NCBI GenBank assembly: GCA_038503035.1
Contig: JAVSML010024360.1
Location: 568,806 to 632,805 of the forward strand
Reading direction: 5' to 3'
Length of the DNA: 64,000 nucleotides
Source: Crocodylus rhombifer
Lineage: Eukaryota; Chordata; Crocodylia; Crocodylidae
Positions 32,919-43,864 of this stretch are shown one piece after another. A program made the position numbers and the translations under genes. The notes under the pieces are model-generated. The model searched no databases, was not told the origin of the DNA, and saw nothing but the letters and a program-made list of their open reading frames with translations. Numbering within the stretch: position 1 is the stretch's first letter; the number at the start of each line of letters is the position of its first letter.

Positions 32919-33131
32919 GATTTCATAAACATTAGGGCTTGAAGGGACCTTGGAAGATCATCAAGACTAGCGCCCCGCCCGAAGGGCAGGAAGTCAGCTG
33001 GGGTCATAGGATCCCAGCAAGATAAGCATCCAATTTACTCTTGAAGGTGTTCAATGTAGGTGCTTGAACCACCTCCGCTGGCAGACTGTTCCAGACCCTG
33101 GGGGCTCGGACAGTAAAGAAATTCTTCCTTA
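32919..33131 (-). pseudogene. CR1 LINE: 3' end (C-terminus of ORF2 and 3' UTR) of the split outer copy
   Basis: On the minus strand, the reading begins RKNFFTVRAPRVWNSLPAEV and runs to KSKLDAYLAGIL then a stop, the typical C-terminus of CR1 ORF2. The 3' UTR follows with the CTTCCAAGGTCCCTTCAAGC block and a terminal TCATAGAT-like repeat. It starts exactly where the CR1 segment at 34816-36400 breaks off. Joining 34816 to 33131 keeps frame and gives the expected L-D-I-R-K-N order. This is therefore the displaced 3' part of that copy. Confidence 0.8.
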
Positions 33132-34815
33132 TAGTTTCATAGTTTAGTAGGGTCGGAAGGGACCTGAGCAGATCATCAAGTCCGACCCCCCACCATGGCA
33201 GAAAAGAGTAGTGGGGTCAAACAACCCCAGCAAGGTGATTGTCAATCCTTGTCTTAAAGACCCGCAAGGTAGGAGCCAGCACCACTTTGCTTGGAAGTTG
33301 GTTCCAGCTCCTAGCCACCCTGACAGTGAAGTAGCGCCTCCTGATGTCTAATCTGTATTTACCTTCTGACAGCTTGTGACCATTATTTCTAGTCACTCCT
33401 GGCAGGGCTTGGGGGAGCAGGGACTCCCCCAATGCCTGCTGGTCCCCTCTGACTAATTTGTAACAGGCCACTAGATCCCCCCTCAGCCTCTTGTGGAGAC
33501 TGAACAGGTTCAGGTCCCATAGCCTCTCCTCATAGGGCCTGCCCTGTTGTCCACTGATCATGCGAGTGGCCCTCCTCTGATCCCTCTCCATGTGGTCCAC
33601 ATCCCTCTTGAAGTGCTGTGCCCAGAACTGGATGAAGTACTCTAGCTGCAGCCTGACCAGTGCTGTAGAGGGGGAGGATCACCTCCTTGGACCTGCTTGA
33701 GACGCATCTGTGGATGCATGACAAGGTGCAGCTGGCCTTCCTGACTGCATCCCCACACTGCCGGCCCATGTTCATCTTGGCATCAGTGATGACTCCAAGA
33801 TCCTTTTCCGCCTCTGTACTGACAAGAAGGGAGTTCCCTGGCCTGTAGGTATGGTGCAGGGCAGGTTGTTTCTCCCCAGGTGCATCACCTTGTACTTGTC
33901 AGTGTCGAGTCCCATCCTATTCTCACCTGCCCCCCTCCACCCCCCGTAACCTGTCTAGGTCTGATTGTAGCCTATTCCTTCCTTCCAGCATGTGCACATC
34001 CCCCCACATCTTAGTGTCATCAGCAGACTTGAACAGGGTGCTTTTTACCCCCTCATCCAAGTCACTGATGAAGATGTTGAACAGTGTGGGCCCGAGGACC
34101 GAGCCCTGCCCACATCCCCCCAGGTCGAAAATGACCTGTCCACCCCCACTCTCTGGGTGTGGCCCTCCAGCCAGTTGGTGACCCATTTGACTGTGTAAGT
34201 GTTGACACCACAGTCCCCCAATTTTTTAATGAGAATGGGGTGAGAGACAGTGTCGAAGGCTTTCTGAAAGTCCAGAAAGACTATGTCCACTGCTACCCCT
34301 GCATCTAAGGATTTGGTGACCTGGTCATAGGCCACCAGGTTGGTCTGACAGGACCTGCCTCTAATGAACCCGTGTTGGTTGCCCCTAAGCATAATCTCCC
34401 TTACTGGCCCCTCGTGGACATGTGCCAGGATAATTCTCTCAAAAAGCTTACCCAGGATTGAGGTAAGACTAACTGGCCTATATTTTGCCAGGTCCTCCTT
34501 CCTCCCTTTTTTGATGATGGAAGCCATGTAGGCCCTCTTTCAGTCCTCTGGCACCACACCAGAACACCACGAGTGCTCATAAAGCTGTGCCAGGGGTCCT
34601 GCAATGACCTCAGCTAATTCCCTCAGCACTCTGGGGTGGGATTGTCTGGACCAGCTGATTTAAATACATCCAGTCCCTCCAGAAGTTCCCGGACTAGATC
34701 CTCACCGACCCTTGGCCTAGGTGCACCTCCCCTGGGCCCTGAGGGGGGCCCAGTGGGAGAGCTGATCTGGTCCCTGCTCAGGAAAATGGAGGCAAAGAAG
34801 TCATTAAATAGGTTC
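33132..34815 (-). pseudogene. CR1 LINE copy inserted into another CR1; 5'-truncated ORF2 with frameshifts
   Basis: This is a CR1 element from the start of the reverse transcriptase domain to the 3' end (terminal ACTATGAAACTAT near 33132). Recognisable pieces, all minus strand, are NLFNDFFASIF at the start, RPVSLTSILGKLFERI and FIRGRSCQTNLVAYDQVT (34527-34045), and motif A LDFQKAFDTV. Then come [16 protein letters not shown] and a motif C region reading ADDTKM (34186-33923). The C-terminal part is RRATRMISGQQGRPYEERL to the KTRIDNHLAGVV end (33600-33217). The pieces lie in different frames, so several indels break it. The endonuclease domain is absent through 5' truncation, as is usual for CR1. 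It cannot encode a working enzyme. Confidence 0.9.
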
Positions 34816-36400
34816 TGTCCAGCCTGATACGGTTTTGCAGTAGTTTATAGCGGTTCAACCTCGTCATCCCTTGGGGCACTCTGGTGAACAAACATTCCCC
34901 CAGATACTGGTGGTCACCCCTGACAAACTTATAGGTGGCCATCAGATCACTCCTGAGCCTGCGCTTTTCTAAGCTAAAGAGCCTCATATATCTCAGCCTG
35001 TCGCCATAAGGTCTGTTTTCATGACTTCTGATCATGTGTGTGGCTCTTCTCTGGACTCTCTCAATCTTCCCCACATCCTTTTTGAATTGTGGAGCCCAAA
35101 ACTGGATGCAGTACTCCAGCTGTGGCCTCACCAAGGCCGAGTACAAGGGGAGAATGATGTCCTGGGATTTGCTTGAGAAGTATCTATGGATGCAAGCCAG
35201 TGTTTTGGTTGCTTTACTAGCCACAGCATTGCATTGCAGGCTCATGTTCATCTTGTGGTCAATGATGACCCCCAAATCTCTTTCTTCTGTAGGGCTAGCC
35301 AGCGTAGCACTGCTGAGCCTATAAGGGTGCTGCAGGCTTTTCCTCCCAAGGTGGAGAACCTTGCATTTTTCAGTGTTAAACACCATCAGGTTCTCATCTG
35401 CCCATCTGCTGAGCCTGTCCAGGTCAGCCTGGATCGCCCTCCTGTCTTCAGACGTGGATGCTTTGCCCAATAGTTTGGTGTCACTGGCGAACTTGGCCAG
35501 TCCGCTTCTGACTCCAATGTCCACATCATTAACAAAGATGTTGAACAATATGGGTCCAAGGACAGAGCCTTGGGGGATCCCACTGGTCACCAGGCACCAT
35601 GATGATTGACTTCTGTCAATTACCACCCTCTGGGTCTGACCACGGAGCCAATTTCCTAGCCAGCGAATCGTGGTGGACCCAAGGCCACAACTGGCCAGTT
35701 TTGCCAAGAGGTGATCATGGGATACCAGACTGAAGGCTTTTTAGAAATCAAGATATATGACATCAATCTCTTCTCCCTTGTCCAGGTGATGGGTCACCTG
35801 GTCATAAAAGGAGATGAGATTGGTCAAGCAAAACCCACCTGCAACAAACCCATGCTGGCTATCTCTCAGGATGTTGGCATTGGCCAGTCCATTAAGGATG
35901 GCCTCTTTAATAAACTCTTTTAAGATCTTCCCCGAGATAGAAGTCAGGCTGATGGGCCTAGTTTGCCAGATCCACTTTCCTCCCTTTCTTAAAGATAGGC
36001 ACCACATTGGCCTTCTTCCAGTCTTCGGGCACTATACCAGAGCACCAGGAGTTTTCAGAGATCCATGCCAGAGGCTGGGCTGTGATGCTCACCAGCTCCT
36101 TGAGTACCCTGGGGTGTAGCTTGTGAGGGCCGGCTGACTTGAAGGTATCCAACCTCTCAAGGTGCTCCTTTATGAGGTCAGCATTGATGGAGGGCAGGGG
36201 ATCTCCCTCACCCGGACTTCCCTGTCCTGTAGCAGGCATGGGTGTCCCATGGGACCGATGAAATACCAATGCAAAGTACCCATTTAATAGGTTGGCTTTT
36301 TCCTGGGTGTCAGTTGTCAGTTGTCCATCTGGTTCAGCAGGGGTCCAATGATTAACACTGTAGGGGTCTCTTTAATGAACACTGTAGTTTGTTTGCGTCT
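34816..36400 (-). pseudogene. CR1 LINE: ORF2 reverse transcriptase part of the outer copy
   Basis: Minus-strand reading starts near 36360 with IIGPLLNQMDN and EKANLLNGYFA, the linker before the RT domain. It continues through LDTFKSAGPHKLHPRVLKEL, WKKANVVPIFKKG, a frameshift near 35965, then PISLTSISGKI and the motif A region. There LDF is followed by a stop and KAFSLV, instead of the usual KAFDTV. From 35707 to 34820 about 300 codons are open: GIPQGSVLGPILFNIFVNDV, motif C as FASDTK in place of FADDTK, and the CR1 thumb/C-terminal region to NRIRLD. It breaks off at 34816, where the second CR1 copy was inserted. The remainder is at 32919-33131. There is no endonuclease domain, and catalytic aspartates are altered. 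Confidence 0.9.
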
Positions 36401-37916
36401 TCCCCTTTTTGTTGGGTTGAAATAATCCACCAAGGAGCACATGCTCAGGCCTATCTGCCTTATCAGGGGATTGTGCTGATTTGTACCAAGTAGTAAGTTT
36501 CCAGACTGCTGAATCCATTCCAGCATGGAGGGAGAGTCAGCGTTTCCTGTCTCCTCCAAATAACTGATGAAGCAACCAACAGCAAATGGCTTAATTTAAT
36601 ATATCTGCCCCAGTCCTGAGGAGTTCTTGGCCCTCCAAATACAAGACTGAGGGGTTCAGATCACCCAAATGCTATATTCCAAAACAAGTGATGAAGACAT
36701 TTATTTAGCAGAGTGTCCCTGGTCAGCGACTTGGGTGCACTTATTTTTACACACATACTTTAATGGGAGTTAAGTCAATGTGAATTAAGCATGTGTTTTT
36801 AAAGCAAAGTATGTGTCTAAGTGCTTTTCTGAATTGGGACCAGATATTGAGAAAATAGAAACTTACACAGAACTCTCCATTCTCGGGTCTGGATCTGAAT
36901 TTTTCATGCAGTCAATTTAGCGCTTATTTGGAAAGTTGTTCCACACGGATAAGCAGCTTGCAGGATCAGGCTCTTAGTCAAATCAAGGTTTTTATATGTA
37001 ATATTAGCTATTGTGAGGATAATTTTAAAGAAATTCCTATAAAATGTAAGTAAATCTATTGATTCAAATCACTTTTTCCCCCTTTAAAAAATGTAGAGCA
37101 TTTTCCTCCAACTCAGATTTTTTTTTCCTTTTTTGTAAAGGTTGTGGTTAAACTCAGAGTATTTGGGGACCTTTCTGGGAGAATGGAGCTCTTGATCTTT
37201 TCCTTTATTATAGGGTGTGAAACACAGCTGTACGTAATGAACTGGAATCAATGCACTGAAAACAATCAAGCCATAGCAGCAAAGATGATTTTTCCAGTTG
37301 TACAAATGAGTGCATATGAGCTAAACTTTTACAGATTTTTCTGTCTCTGGCAACTCATGCCTGATCCTGAGAGATACTGAGCAACAACAGCCATGGACTT
37401 CAAAGGGGAATTGTGGGTCCTTAATCTGGCAGTGTCACATCTTAATATCCCAAATTGCCTTCCCATGTGTATAATCAAAAATAAAGAAAATGGACTCTAT
37501 TGGTTAAGATAGATAACAAGATGAGAACACTCAAAGAAGAAAACAGTTAAACTATGGAAACAATGCAGGAGGGTGGGGGCGAGAAAGTTGTTTTCTTTTG
37601 TTGGGGGGAGGTTTCCCTCAAATATGATGAATATCACACAGTCCTCTTATTTCATTCTGAGATTAAACACAATGACACAGAGATTAAACACAACTTCTGA
37701 GATTAAATGCAGCTTCACAGCTGAACAGGGTGAGGTTTTTTTGTTTTTGTTTGTTTTGGGTCCTTCCCCATTAAAATTAATTAAATTAAATTTGGGTCCC
37801 CCCATTACATTTAGGATTAAATTTAGGATTGTGTCCAAGTTTCACAATCGGTGTGGATGGAAGGCTGGAAAGCTTCAGCAGAATCTGTTTCATATGCAGA
37901 CCTTTTTTGATCTCTC
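36401..37916. other. No gene; ancient repeat fragment near 36720-36845
   Basis: At 36720-36845, TTAATGGGAGTTAAGTCAAT, TTAAGCATGTG and TAAGTGCTTTTCTGAATTGG resemble an old palindromic dispersed repeat common in reptiles (family name not certain). An 80-codon frame at 36317-36559 just upstream of the CR1 piece is not CR1-like for most of its length. The remainder is AT-rich and unexplained. Confidence 0.4.
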
Positions 37917-37919
37917 TTG

Positions 37920-38408
37920 GGGTGCAACTACATGAGATGTTCACTGTGGACACTGTGGAACTACTTAATTAGCTCTGCAGTAAAATCTCAGCGTCTACAT
38001 GTGTGGCCCTATAATGCCACACGAAACTAATTAACTCTGCTTTAGGTTAGTACTTGTAAACACAAGTACTTTTTTACAGTGGTGTTCTTTAGTGTGCAGC
38101 AACACATCCATAGATGTTGATGCCTTTGCTTAAGGCATGAGGCTGCTTCAGTGTAAGGGCTGCCTGCCACCTAGCTCAACAATAGGGCCTCCCTTGTGCC
38201 ATAGTCAGCCCTTCTATAGCAGGTTGAGCTGAGTTGGAGCAGCTTCAGGCTGACCCCAGGACCCCATGCCAGCCAGGGCTGCTCTGACCCAGCTCAAATT
38301 TGCAGTCCTAGGCACTCGTGTAAATGAGATGTCCAGGAACAATAAGCTCTGATGTGACCTGTGATGGAGTTCATTGTGTTGCATTAACTGCATGTGTAGG
38401 ATGCGCCC
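37920..38408. mobile_element. Harbinger-like MITE with TTG target duplication
   Basis: The ends GGGTGCAACTACATGAGATG and (reverse complement) GGGCGCATCCTACACATGCA are inverted repeats. The flanks are TTG at 37917-37919 and TTG at 38409-38411. The interior has paired TTAACTCTGC/GCAGTAAAAT and ACTTGTAAACACAAGTACTT palindromes and a GC-rich centre. It is 489 bp and non-coding. It is one of several family members (9828, 53639) sharing TACATGAGATGTT- or CTACACAAGATG-type subterminal sequence. Confidence 0.7.
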
Positions 38409-38411
38409 TTG

Positions 38412-38830
38412 GTGTCTCAAGACTGGTACTTCAACACTTGAAAATTATGGAACAGCCATCTAGAGAATGCACCAAAATGTCTCAGAAACATCCCAATGTC
38501 AGGAGGTAGACTACAAATCCTAGCTGGCCCTGCATAACTATTCGGAATAAGACTCAGTAGGGCAGCTTTGGGCCTCATTCTGCTCTAGCTATAAATCAGA
38601 AATAATTCTATTGAAATAAGTTGGAACCAACCATAAGATCAGATTGAGGCCCTTTAGGGTAACCATGAAGTCCTGCAAAACCAAACCCAAAGACAGGGTC
38701 CCATAACAAAGGGTTCTCTTTGCCTAGCTCACATGTCCTGTGTTTTGTGACAATGAGGCAAATTCTCTTCTATTACACCACATACATAAAATATAACCAA
38801 CATAAATTTAATAGATTTAGACTGGTATAA
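38412..38830. other. Nothing recognised
   Basis: Short spacer of mixed composition with no repeat ends. Confidence 0.4.
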
Positions 38831-38838
38831 ACTGTTAG

Positions 38839-40330
38839 CATAGGTGGCAGAAGAGGGGGGCTAACAGGGCTCAGCCCTCACAAATGCAGGGCAGCTGGTA
38901 TTGCTGGAGGGCCTCCCAGCCGCAGGCTGCTACAGAGGGAGGGAGGGGCATGCACACTCACATACCTTGCAGATCACAGCCACCTCAGCAGGCAAGTAAG
39001 TTTGTCTTTTTATTTACAACTGCCTGGGCTGGGTGGGAGCAGGGGTGAATAATTTGCCCCTGCTCCAATTACTGCTGCACTGTGAGGATTGTCCCATGGC
39101 CCAGCCTGGTGGGGGCCCTATTCACAATGAATGGGACCCTGGCTGAGTTGGGTTGTGGGGCATTCAGAGCCTGGTGGCTCCTTCAGAAGGGTGGGTGGGC
39201 AGGTCCCACTGCTGTGCATGCCAAGGTGGGATACATTCCACTTCCCATTAGCTCCCCCACGCTGTGCCCCTGGACAAACCACTGGGCTCTGTTTTCCCCA
39301 TGACCCAGCTTAGCTGGGGTCCCATTCATAGTGAATGGGGCCCTGGCTGGGTCAGGTCGTGGGACAATCAGAGCCAAGGGGGTAGGCACAAGGTCCCCGA
39401 TCTTTGCACAGGGCAAAGGCAGGACGAAGCTGTGAGCTAGGCTTTGCCTGTTCCGCGCCTCACTGCCACTGTTTGAAAGTGGCACGGTGTCATGTGCATC
39501 CTGCCACTGGGCACGCCTGGCAGTGAGGCACATGGCGCTGTACTGCACGGATTTCAAAGGCAGCAGTGAGGTGCAGAGGCAGGGAGCAGGCAGAAACCTG
39601 CTTACAGCTTTAGCCCACCTTCGCCCTGTGCAAATACTGGGGGGCCATGTGCCACCCTACTTGGCTCCATAGCACCATGCCTCTGGAGGAGATATTGTGC
39701 TCTGATTGCCCCATGACCTGACCCAGCCAGAGCCCCATTCACTGTGAATGGGGCTCTGGCTGGGCCAGGTTGTGGGGCAATCAGAGCCCAGCGGCTCGTC
39801 CAGGGGTGTGGGGGAACCGAGTGGGGGGGATACTTTCCCCCCCTTGGATCACTCGTGGTGTGGGCAGCAGTGGGAGCCGCATTACCACACCCCTTGGCTT
39901 GCTAGTGCCATGTCTCTGGAGGAGCCACATGGCTGCGCTGGGCTTTTCTCAGGGATGATGCAGGATGGGGCAGGGTGGGCATGGAGGTCCCGTGGGCTCT
40001 GTCCCCTCCAGCCTGGCAGTATAGCTAAGGCTGGCCCCATTCTGGCCCCTGGCTCCAGGCTTCCTTTGGCAGTGGAGGGCTGGTGTAGGGAGGCAGCCAG
40101 AGCTGGTGCGGGGCTGGAGCACAGTTAATTTGCCAGGGCCACCAGAGCCAGGCAACAACCCTGGGAGCGGGAGCAGGAGGAGGGGAGGCCACGTGGGTGC
40201 TGTGAGCCCCAATCCTGAGCCCAAGCCCAGGCCTGGCTCTGTTTCAATCCCTGCCCTGTTGCAGCCACAGACCCACCCTTTCCCCTTCCCCCACAGACTT
40301 TCCTGAGGGCCTAGTCTCCCTCCACCTATG
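38839..40330. mobile_element. Large hAT-like element with repeated internal palindromes
   Basis: The ends CATAGGTGGCAGAAG and (reverse complement) CATAGGTGGAGGGAG share a perfect 9-bp inverted repeat. Flanks ACTGTTAG (38831-38838) and ACTGTGAG (40331-40338) agree at seven of eight bases, a hAT-type duplication. Inside, three diverged copies of an ~80-bp palindromic unit occur at about 39091-39165, 39296-39364 and 39708-39778. Each reads CCAGC..GGGCCC(A/T)TTCA, a short loop, then TGAATGGGG/AC..CTGGCTG. No transposase coding is visible, and the frames of 60-126 codons here are GC artefacts. Confidence 0.7.
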
Positions 40331-40338
40331 ACTGTGAG

Positions 40339-41742
40339 TGAACTGTGATGAACCCTATCCCCCCAACCCCCATCATGTGTGGCTGTGTCATTGCAACATC
40401 ATACAGTTTAAAAGCTGGTTTTGCTTAACTTGAGAGGCAAGCTTGAATTTGGTTGGGTACATTCAGTAAAGCTCCTCTGAACCACTTGCTCAGGCCTAAT
40501 ACATACTAGTGTTGTTGAAGCTGGGCTCAGCCATGAAATATGCAAAAAACAACATTTATTTGCTCTGTTACTACCCTAACTGCATCATGGGGTGAGATAT
40601 TAAACAAGCTTTTGACACACAGTGCACTTCAGGCCTAATTTGCACAGCTGTTTCTTTTCTGTGACACCATATTGGTTTGTGCAGCTAGCTTTTACCTCAA
40701 AAAATAATTTGCTCAGTCTTTTACATTTGTTTGTTCATTTTTGTGGTCCTATCCCCATCTGCTCCAAAAGGAAAAGACCAAAAGGAGGAAGAAAAGTAAA
40801 GCAGGACCCATAAGATTATTTTACTTTGGAGTGAGTGTGTTCCTTTGAACAAGAGAAACCAATTAAAAGGCATAAAGTTCTTCCAGTGGAAAGATAGCTG
40901 AATGCTAGTTCAAAAAGTATTTAGGACTAATCTGTTTCATTCAGCTGAAGGTCTGATTTTACTACGTTGACTCTTGCTGTTACCTTTGCACTAAGGAGCA
41001 ATCAATGGGGCCATTTGTGGAATAAGGTGACTTAGGGCCAGGGTGTCACACTTTCCTATGTGGCCTGGTGAAAAATGTGTTTTCCCTTCTTGTGGAAGTG
41101 TAGTGCTATTGGCAGGCAGACAGGGAGCACCTTGCCATGGCAGCACAGCGGTGGTGGCACTGAGGCAAGCCAAAGCCACCCCACCCCACCCTGCTCTGTC
41201 TTCCTATGCTGGCTCCCACCTGCTGGGCCACAGAGGACCCCAGGGGAGGGCAGCAGGGTGGGGAGCCCCAAGCCCACAGCAGGCAGGCCGCCCCTGCCCC
41301 ACGCACAAATCTGAGGGAGCATGTGCTCCCCCAAGCCTCCCTCTCATGGACAGTGCACAGCAGTGGGGAGTTCCCCCTACCTCATGCCTCCTAAATGAGC
41401 CACCCATGGTTCCATCCCGCTCCCTGGCCAGGCCCCATGCACCACCAGATGCCAACCCTGCCTCACACCCTCCCTCACTGTGGGGGCCTCAATTAAAATT
41501 GAGTTCAAAATTTAAGCATGTGCTGGACTGTTTTTTATGAATGGGTTTTGGGTTCTTGGTAGGTAAACAGAACAACCTCTGTGAGTTTTTAGGCAGGGCA
41601 GGACCATGCAACAGACAACAAAAGAATCCATGGCTTGACCCAGGCAGGTAAAAGATGATACAACTGACATATATATGGGATTGCCATAAAGAAGGGCCTA
41701 CTTGTGAGAGCCTTCATGATTTGCAGGAGCATTACTATGTTT
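40339..41742. other. No gene; GC-rich patch at 41040-41480
   Basis: 41040-41480 is a GC-rich block with overlapping frames on four or more reading frames (79-165 codons), which indicates composition rather than coding. It may be an unrecognised repeat core. The rest is AT-rich spacer. Confidence 0.4.
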
Positions 41743-41750
41743 CTTTTTAT

Positions 41751-42807
41751 GAGGGCTGTGAGAAATTTTGCCATGTGTTTCATTTCAAAACTGTTTTGAC
41801 ATGTTTCAAGCTCGAAACAGCAAAATTGAAATGAAACAAAAAGCTTTGAAACAGCTTTGAAATGAAATGAGGGCACTCAAAACATTATGAAAGTTTTGAA
41901 ATGTTTCGAGTTTCAAAGCAGCCTGGTGGCGGGAGGCAGGGGAGGGCCAGGGCTGCACTCTGAGCAGCTCCGCAGCCCCACAGAGCTCAGCCCAGTGGTG
42001 GGAGGCAGAGCGCAGCCGTGGCTCTCCATGTCTCCCACCACTGGGCTGAGCTCCATGGGGCTGCATGCCTCTGGACCTGCACACTGGATGAAAGGAGGCT
42101 GCCTCTGCTGCCTAGGAGCAGTGGCAGCATCAATCTTCCCAGGCGGCAGGGCAGCCTCCTGTCATCCGGTGTCCAGATCTGGGGGCCTGCACCCACGGGG
42201 GGAGTCTTGCACAGCTCAGCAGCCCTCCCGGGGGTGCGGACCCCCAGATCTGCACATCAGGTGATAGGAGGCTGTCTCTGCCACTTGGGACTGGTGGTAG
42301 CATCAATCTTTGCCAGCGCTGGGCGCGGGCTGTGCCCAGTGCCAGTCCCAGGTGGCAGGGCAGGCTCCTGTCATCTGGCATGCAAATCCAGGGGCCCATA
42401 CCCCTGGAGGAGTCTGGCACAGCCCAGCAGCACTCCTAGGGGTGTGGGCCCCCGAATCTGTGCGCTGGATGAGAGGAGGCTGTCACTGCTGGAAAGTTTT
42501 GCTTTGAACAGTTTGAGGCACAATCTCCAAGAAACCTCTGCACCTATCTCCTTGAAACCTGGCATGCCGTCAGCAGGGGCTACCATCCCTGCAAATCCCT
42601 GCAAATTTCATCCAAATCAGGCAAGAAATGAAAAAGTTTTAGGCATTTTCATGATTCTCCCTTATAGGCTATGGGCAAAATGTCAAAACAGCAAAACAGT
42701 TTTGACGAAACGAAACAGAACAGTGCTTCAGAACGGAATGACGAAACGGAATGCTGTCCCTTTGAAATGGACATTGAAATGAAATGATGGTGTTTCACAC
42801 AGCCCTA
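41751..42807. mobile_element. Large hAT-like element with perfect 8-bp duplication and palindromic core
   Basis: The ends GAGGGCTGTGAGAAA and (reverse complement) TAGGGCTGTGTGAAAC are flanked by identical 8-bp repeats CTTTTTAT at 41743-41750 and 42808-42815. Subterminal regions are dense in GAAATG/CATTTC and CGAAAC motifs in both orientations. The core (41935-42490) is a chain of alternating imperfect palindromes with GGCAGGG, AGATCTGGGGG and CCCCCAGATCT arms. Next to it (about 42495-42600) is one copy of the module found twice in 5609-6489. No transposase is present. The 254-codon plus-strand frame at 42018-42782 is an artefact. Confidence 0.85.
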
Positions 42808-42815
42808 CTTTTTAT

Positions 42816-43370
42816 CTCACTTTTGAAACAGAGGGGAAAAAAGCACAGCCAATATCATCCATCTCCACAGGTTTTCGAGTTGTTTCTCTCCAGAGAATTC
42901 AGTTTCTAAGATCTGGATCTGGAAGAAAGATGGCCAGAGTCCCTATGTATTTCAGTACTGAGGGGAAAACATGGCAATTACTGGGAAAGAAAGAAAAATG
43001 TAATCAAAAGGTCCTCATAGCCAAGATCAAAGGCTTAGCAGTGGACCAAGTCACTTGAGAGCCGGTGCCTACTCAGGCCATGGGGTCGGTACATTTAGCA
43101 TCCAGGCGGTGGATAAACATGATCTAATAGGCACGCTTAGCCATCAGGAGCGTGAAAATCATGTGAGACCAAAACGCTTTGCATTTGCCATAATAACGCA
43201 TAACATGTAAGACTAGCTGAAAAATCTGAAAGTTTTTTCTTTTACCTCAAACTGGCCCAGCCGCCAATATCCCAGTCTGTGCTTAAGAGTTCCTTGCTCC
43301 TCAAATAGGCCCCCACTTCCAAATAGGCTCACTCTGATGGAGTGAAGCCCAGATCCTCAATAGTGTTTTG
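42816..43370. other. Nothing recognised
   Basis: Unique-looking spacer. Confidence 0.4.
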
Positions 43371-43373
43371 ATT

Positions 43374-43460
43374 AATGATTCTCAACCAGAGTGCTGCAGC
43401 ATCCCGGGGTACCTTGAAATCCTTTCAAAGGTACCATGGGGTGCTACACAGTGTTATTAC
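43374..43460 (+). repeat. hAT-like MITE fragment
   Basis: ATTCTCAACCAGAGTGCTGC followed by AGCATCCCGGGGTACCTTGA resembles the known hAT-type sequence 'GGTTCTCAACC..GGG...GCAGCACCCCGGGGTGCCTTG'. Only one end is present. Confidence 0.4.
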
Positions 43461-43499
43461 TGTTGGGTGTGCAAACATTATGCATAAGATAAACTCAAA

Positions 43500-43864
43500 G
43501 TGTATGTCCAGACTAGTGCAGACACTTGTTTTCTTGGGAACAAGTAGCAGCGGCACAGCATATGCCACTACTACTTGTCCTGAGGGAATGCTGGAGCCTC
43601 CCGGGGCTTCAGCCACAGCAAGAAGCCTGGCTGGAAGCTACAATATAGCTCTGGCTGGCCAGACTGTGGTTTTGGGTAGCATGCACTGCTGCTTCATGCG
43701 TAGGAATGCCTCTTTTTTCTTCTTTTTTTTTTTGGCATGGGTTTTTAGATCCTGGGATCTCCCAGGGTCAAAAAACCCCCTGTACTGCAAGGTAGGAGTG
43801 TGGGGAACACCTGCATATGCAGCGTGTAACGTTGCAGATGGGTAGTACTCATTTGGATATGGCC
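43500..43864. mobile_element. Harbinger-like MITE, degenerate
   Basis: The ends GTGTATGTCCAGACTAGTG and (reverse complement) GGCCATATCCAAATGAGT are inverted versions of the GGGCATGTCCAGACAAG terminus of 58419-61841. The interior has short palindromes (GATCCTGGGATCTCCCAGG) and a T-rich run at 43716-43732. No matching 3-bp flanks. Confidence 0.5.

Noticed and set aside
36317..36559. Upstream extension of the CR1 coding region (endonuclease linker)
   Set aside because: Only the part up to about 36400 reads like CR1. The rest shows no CR1 motif, so the copy is taken as 5'-truncated there.
39082..40306. Set of frames of 60-126 codons
   Set aside because: They lie in the GC-rich palindromic core of the hAT-like element at 38839-40330, with no conserved motif.
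42018..42782. 254-codon open frame on the plus strand
   Set aside because: It lies wholly inside the hAT-like element at 41751-42807. The palindromic core produces mirror-image frames on both strands.
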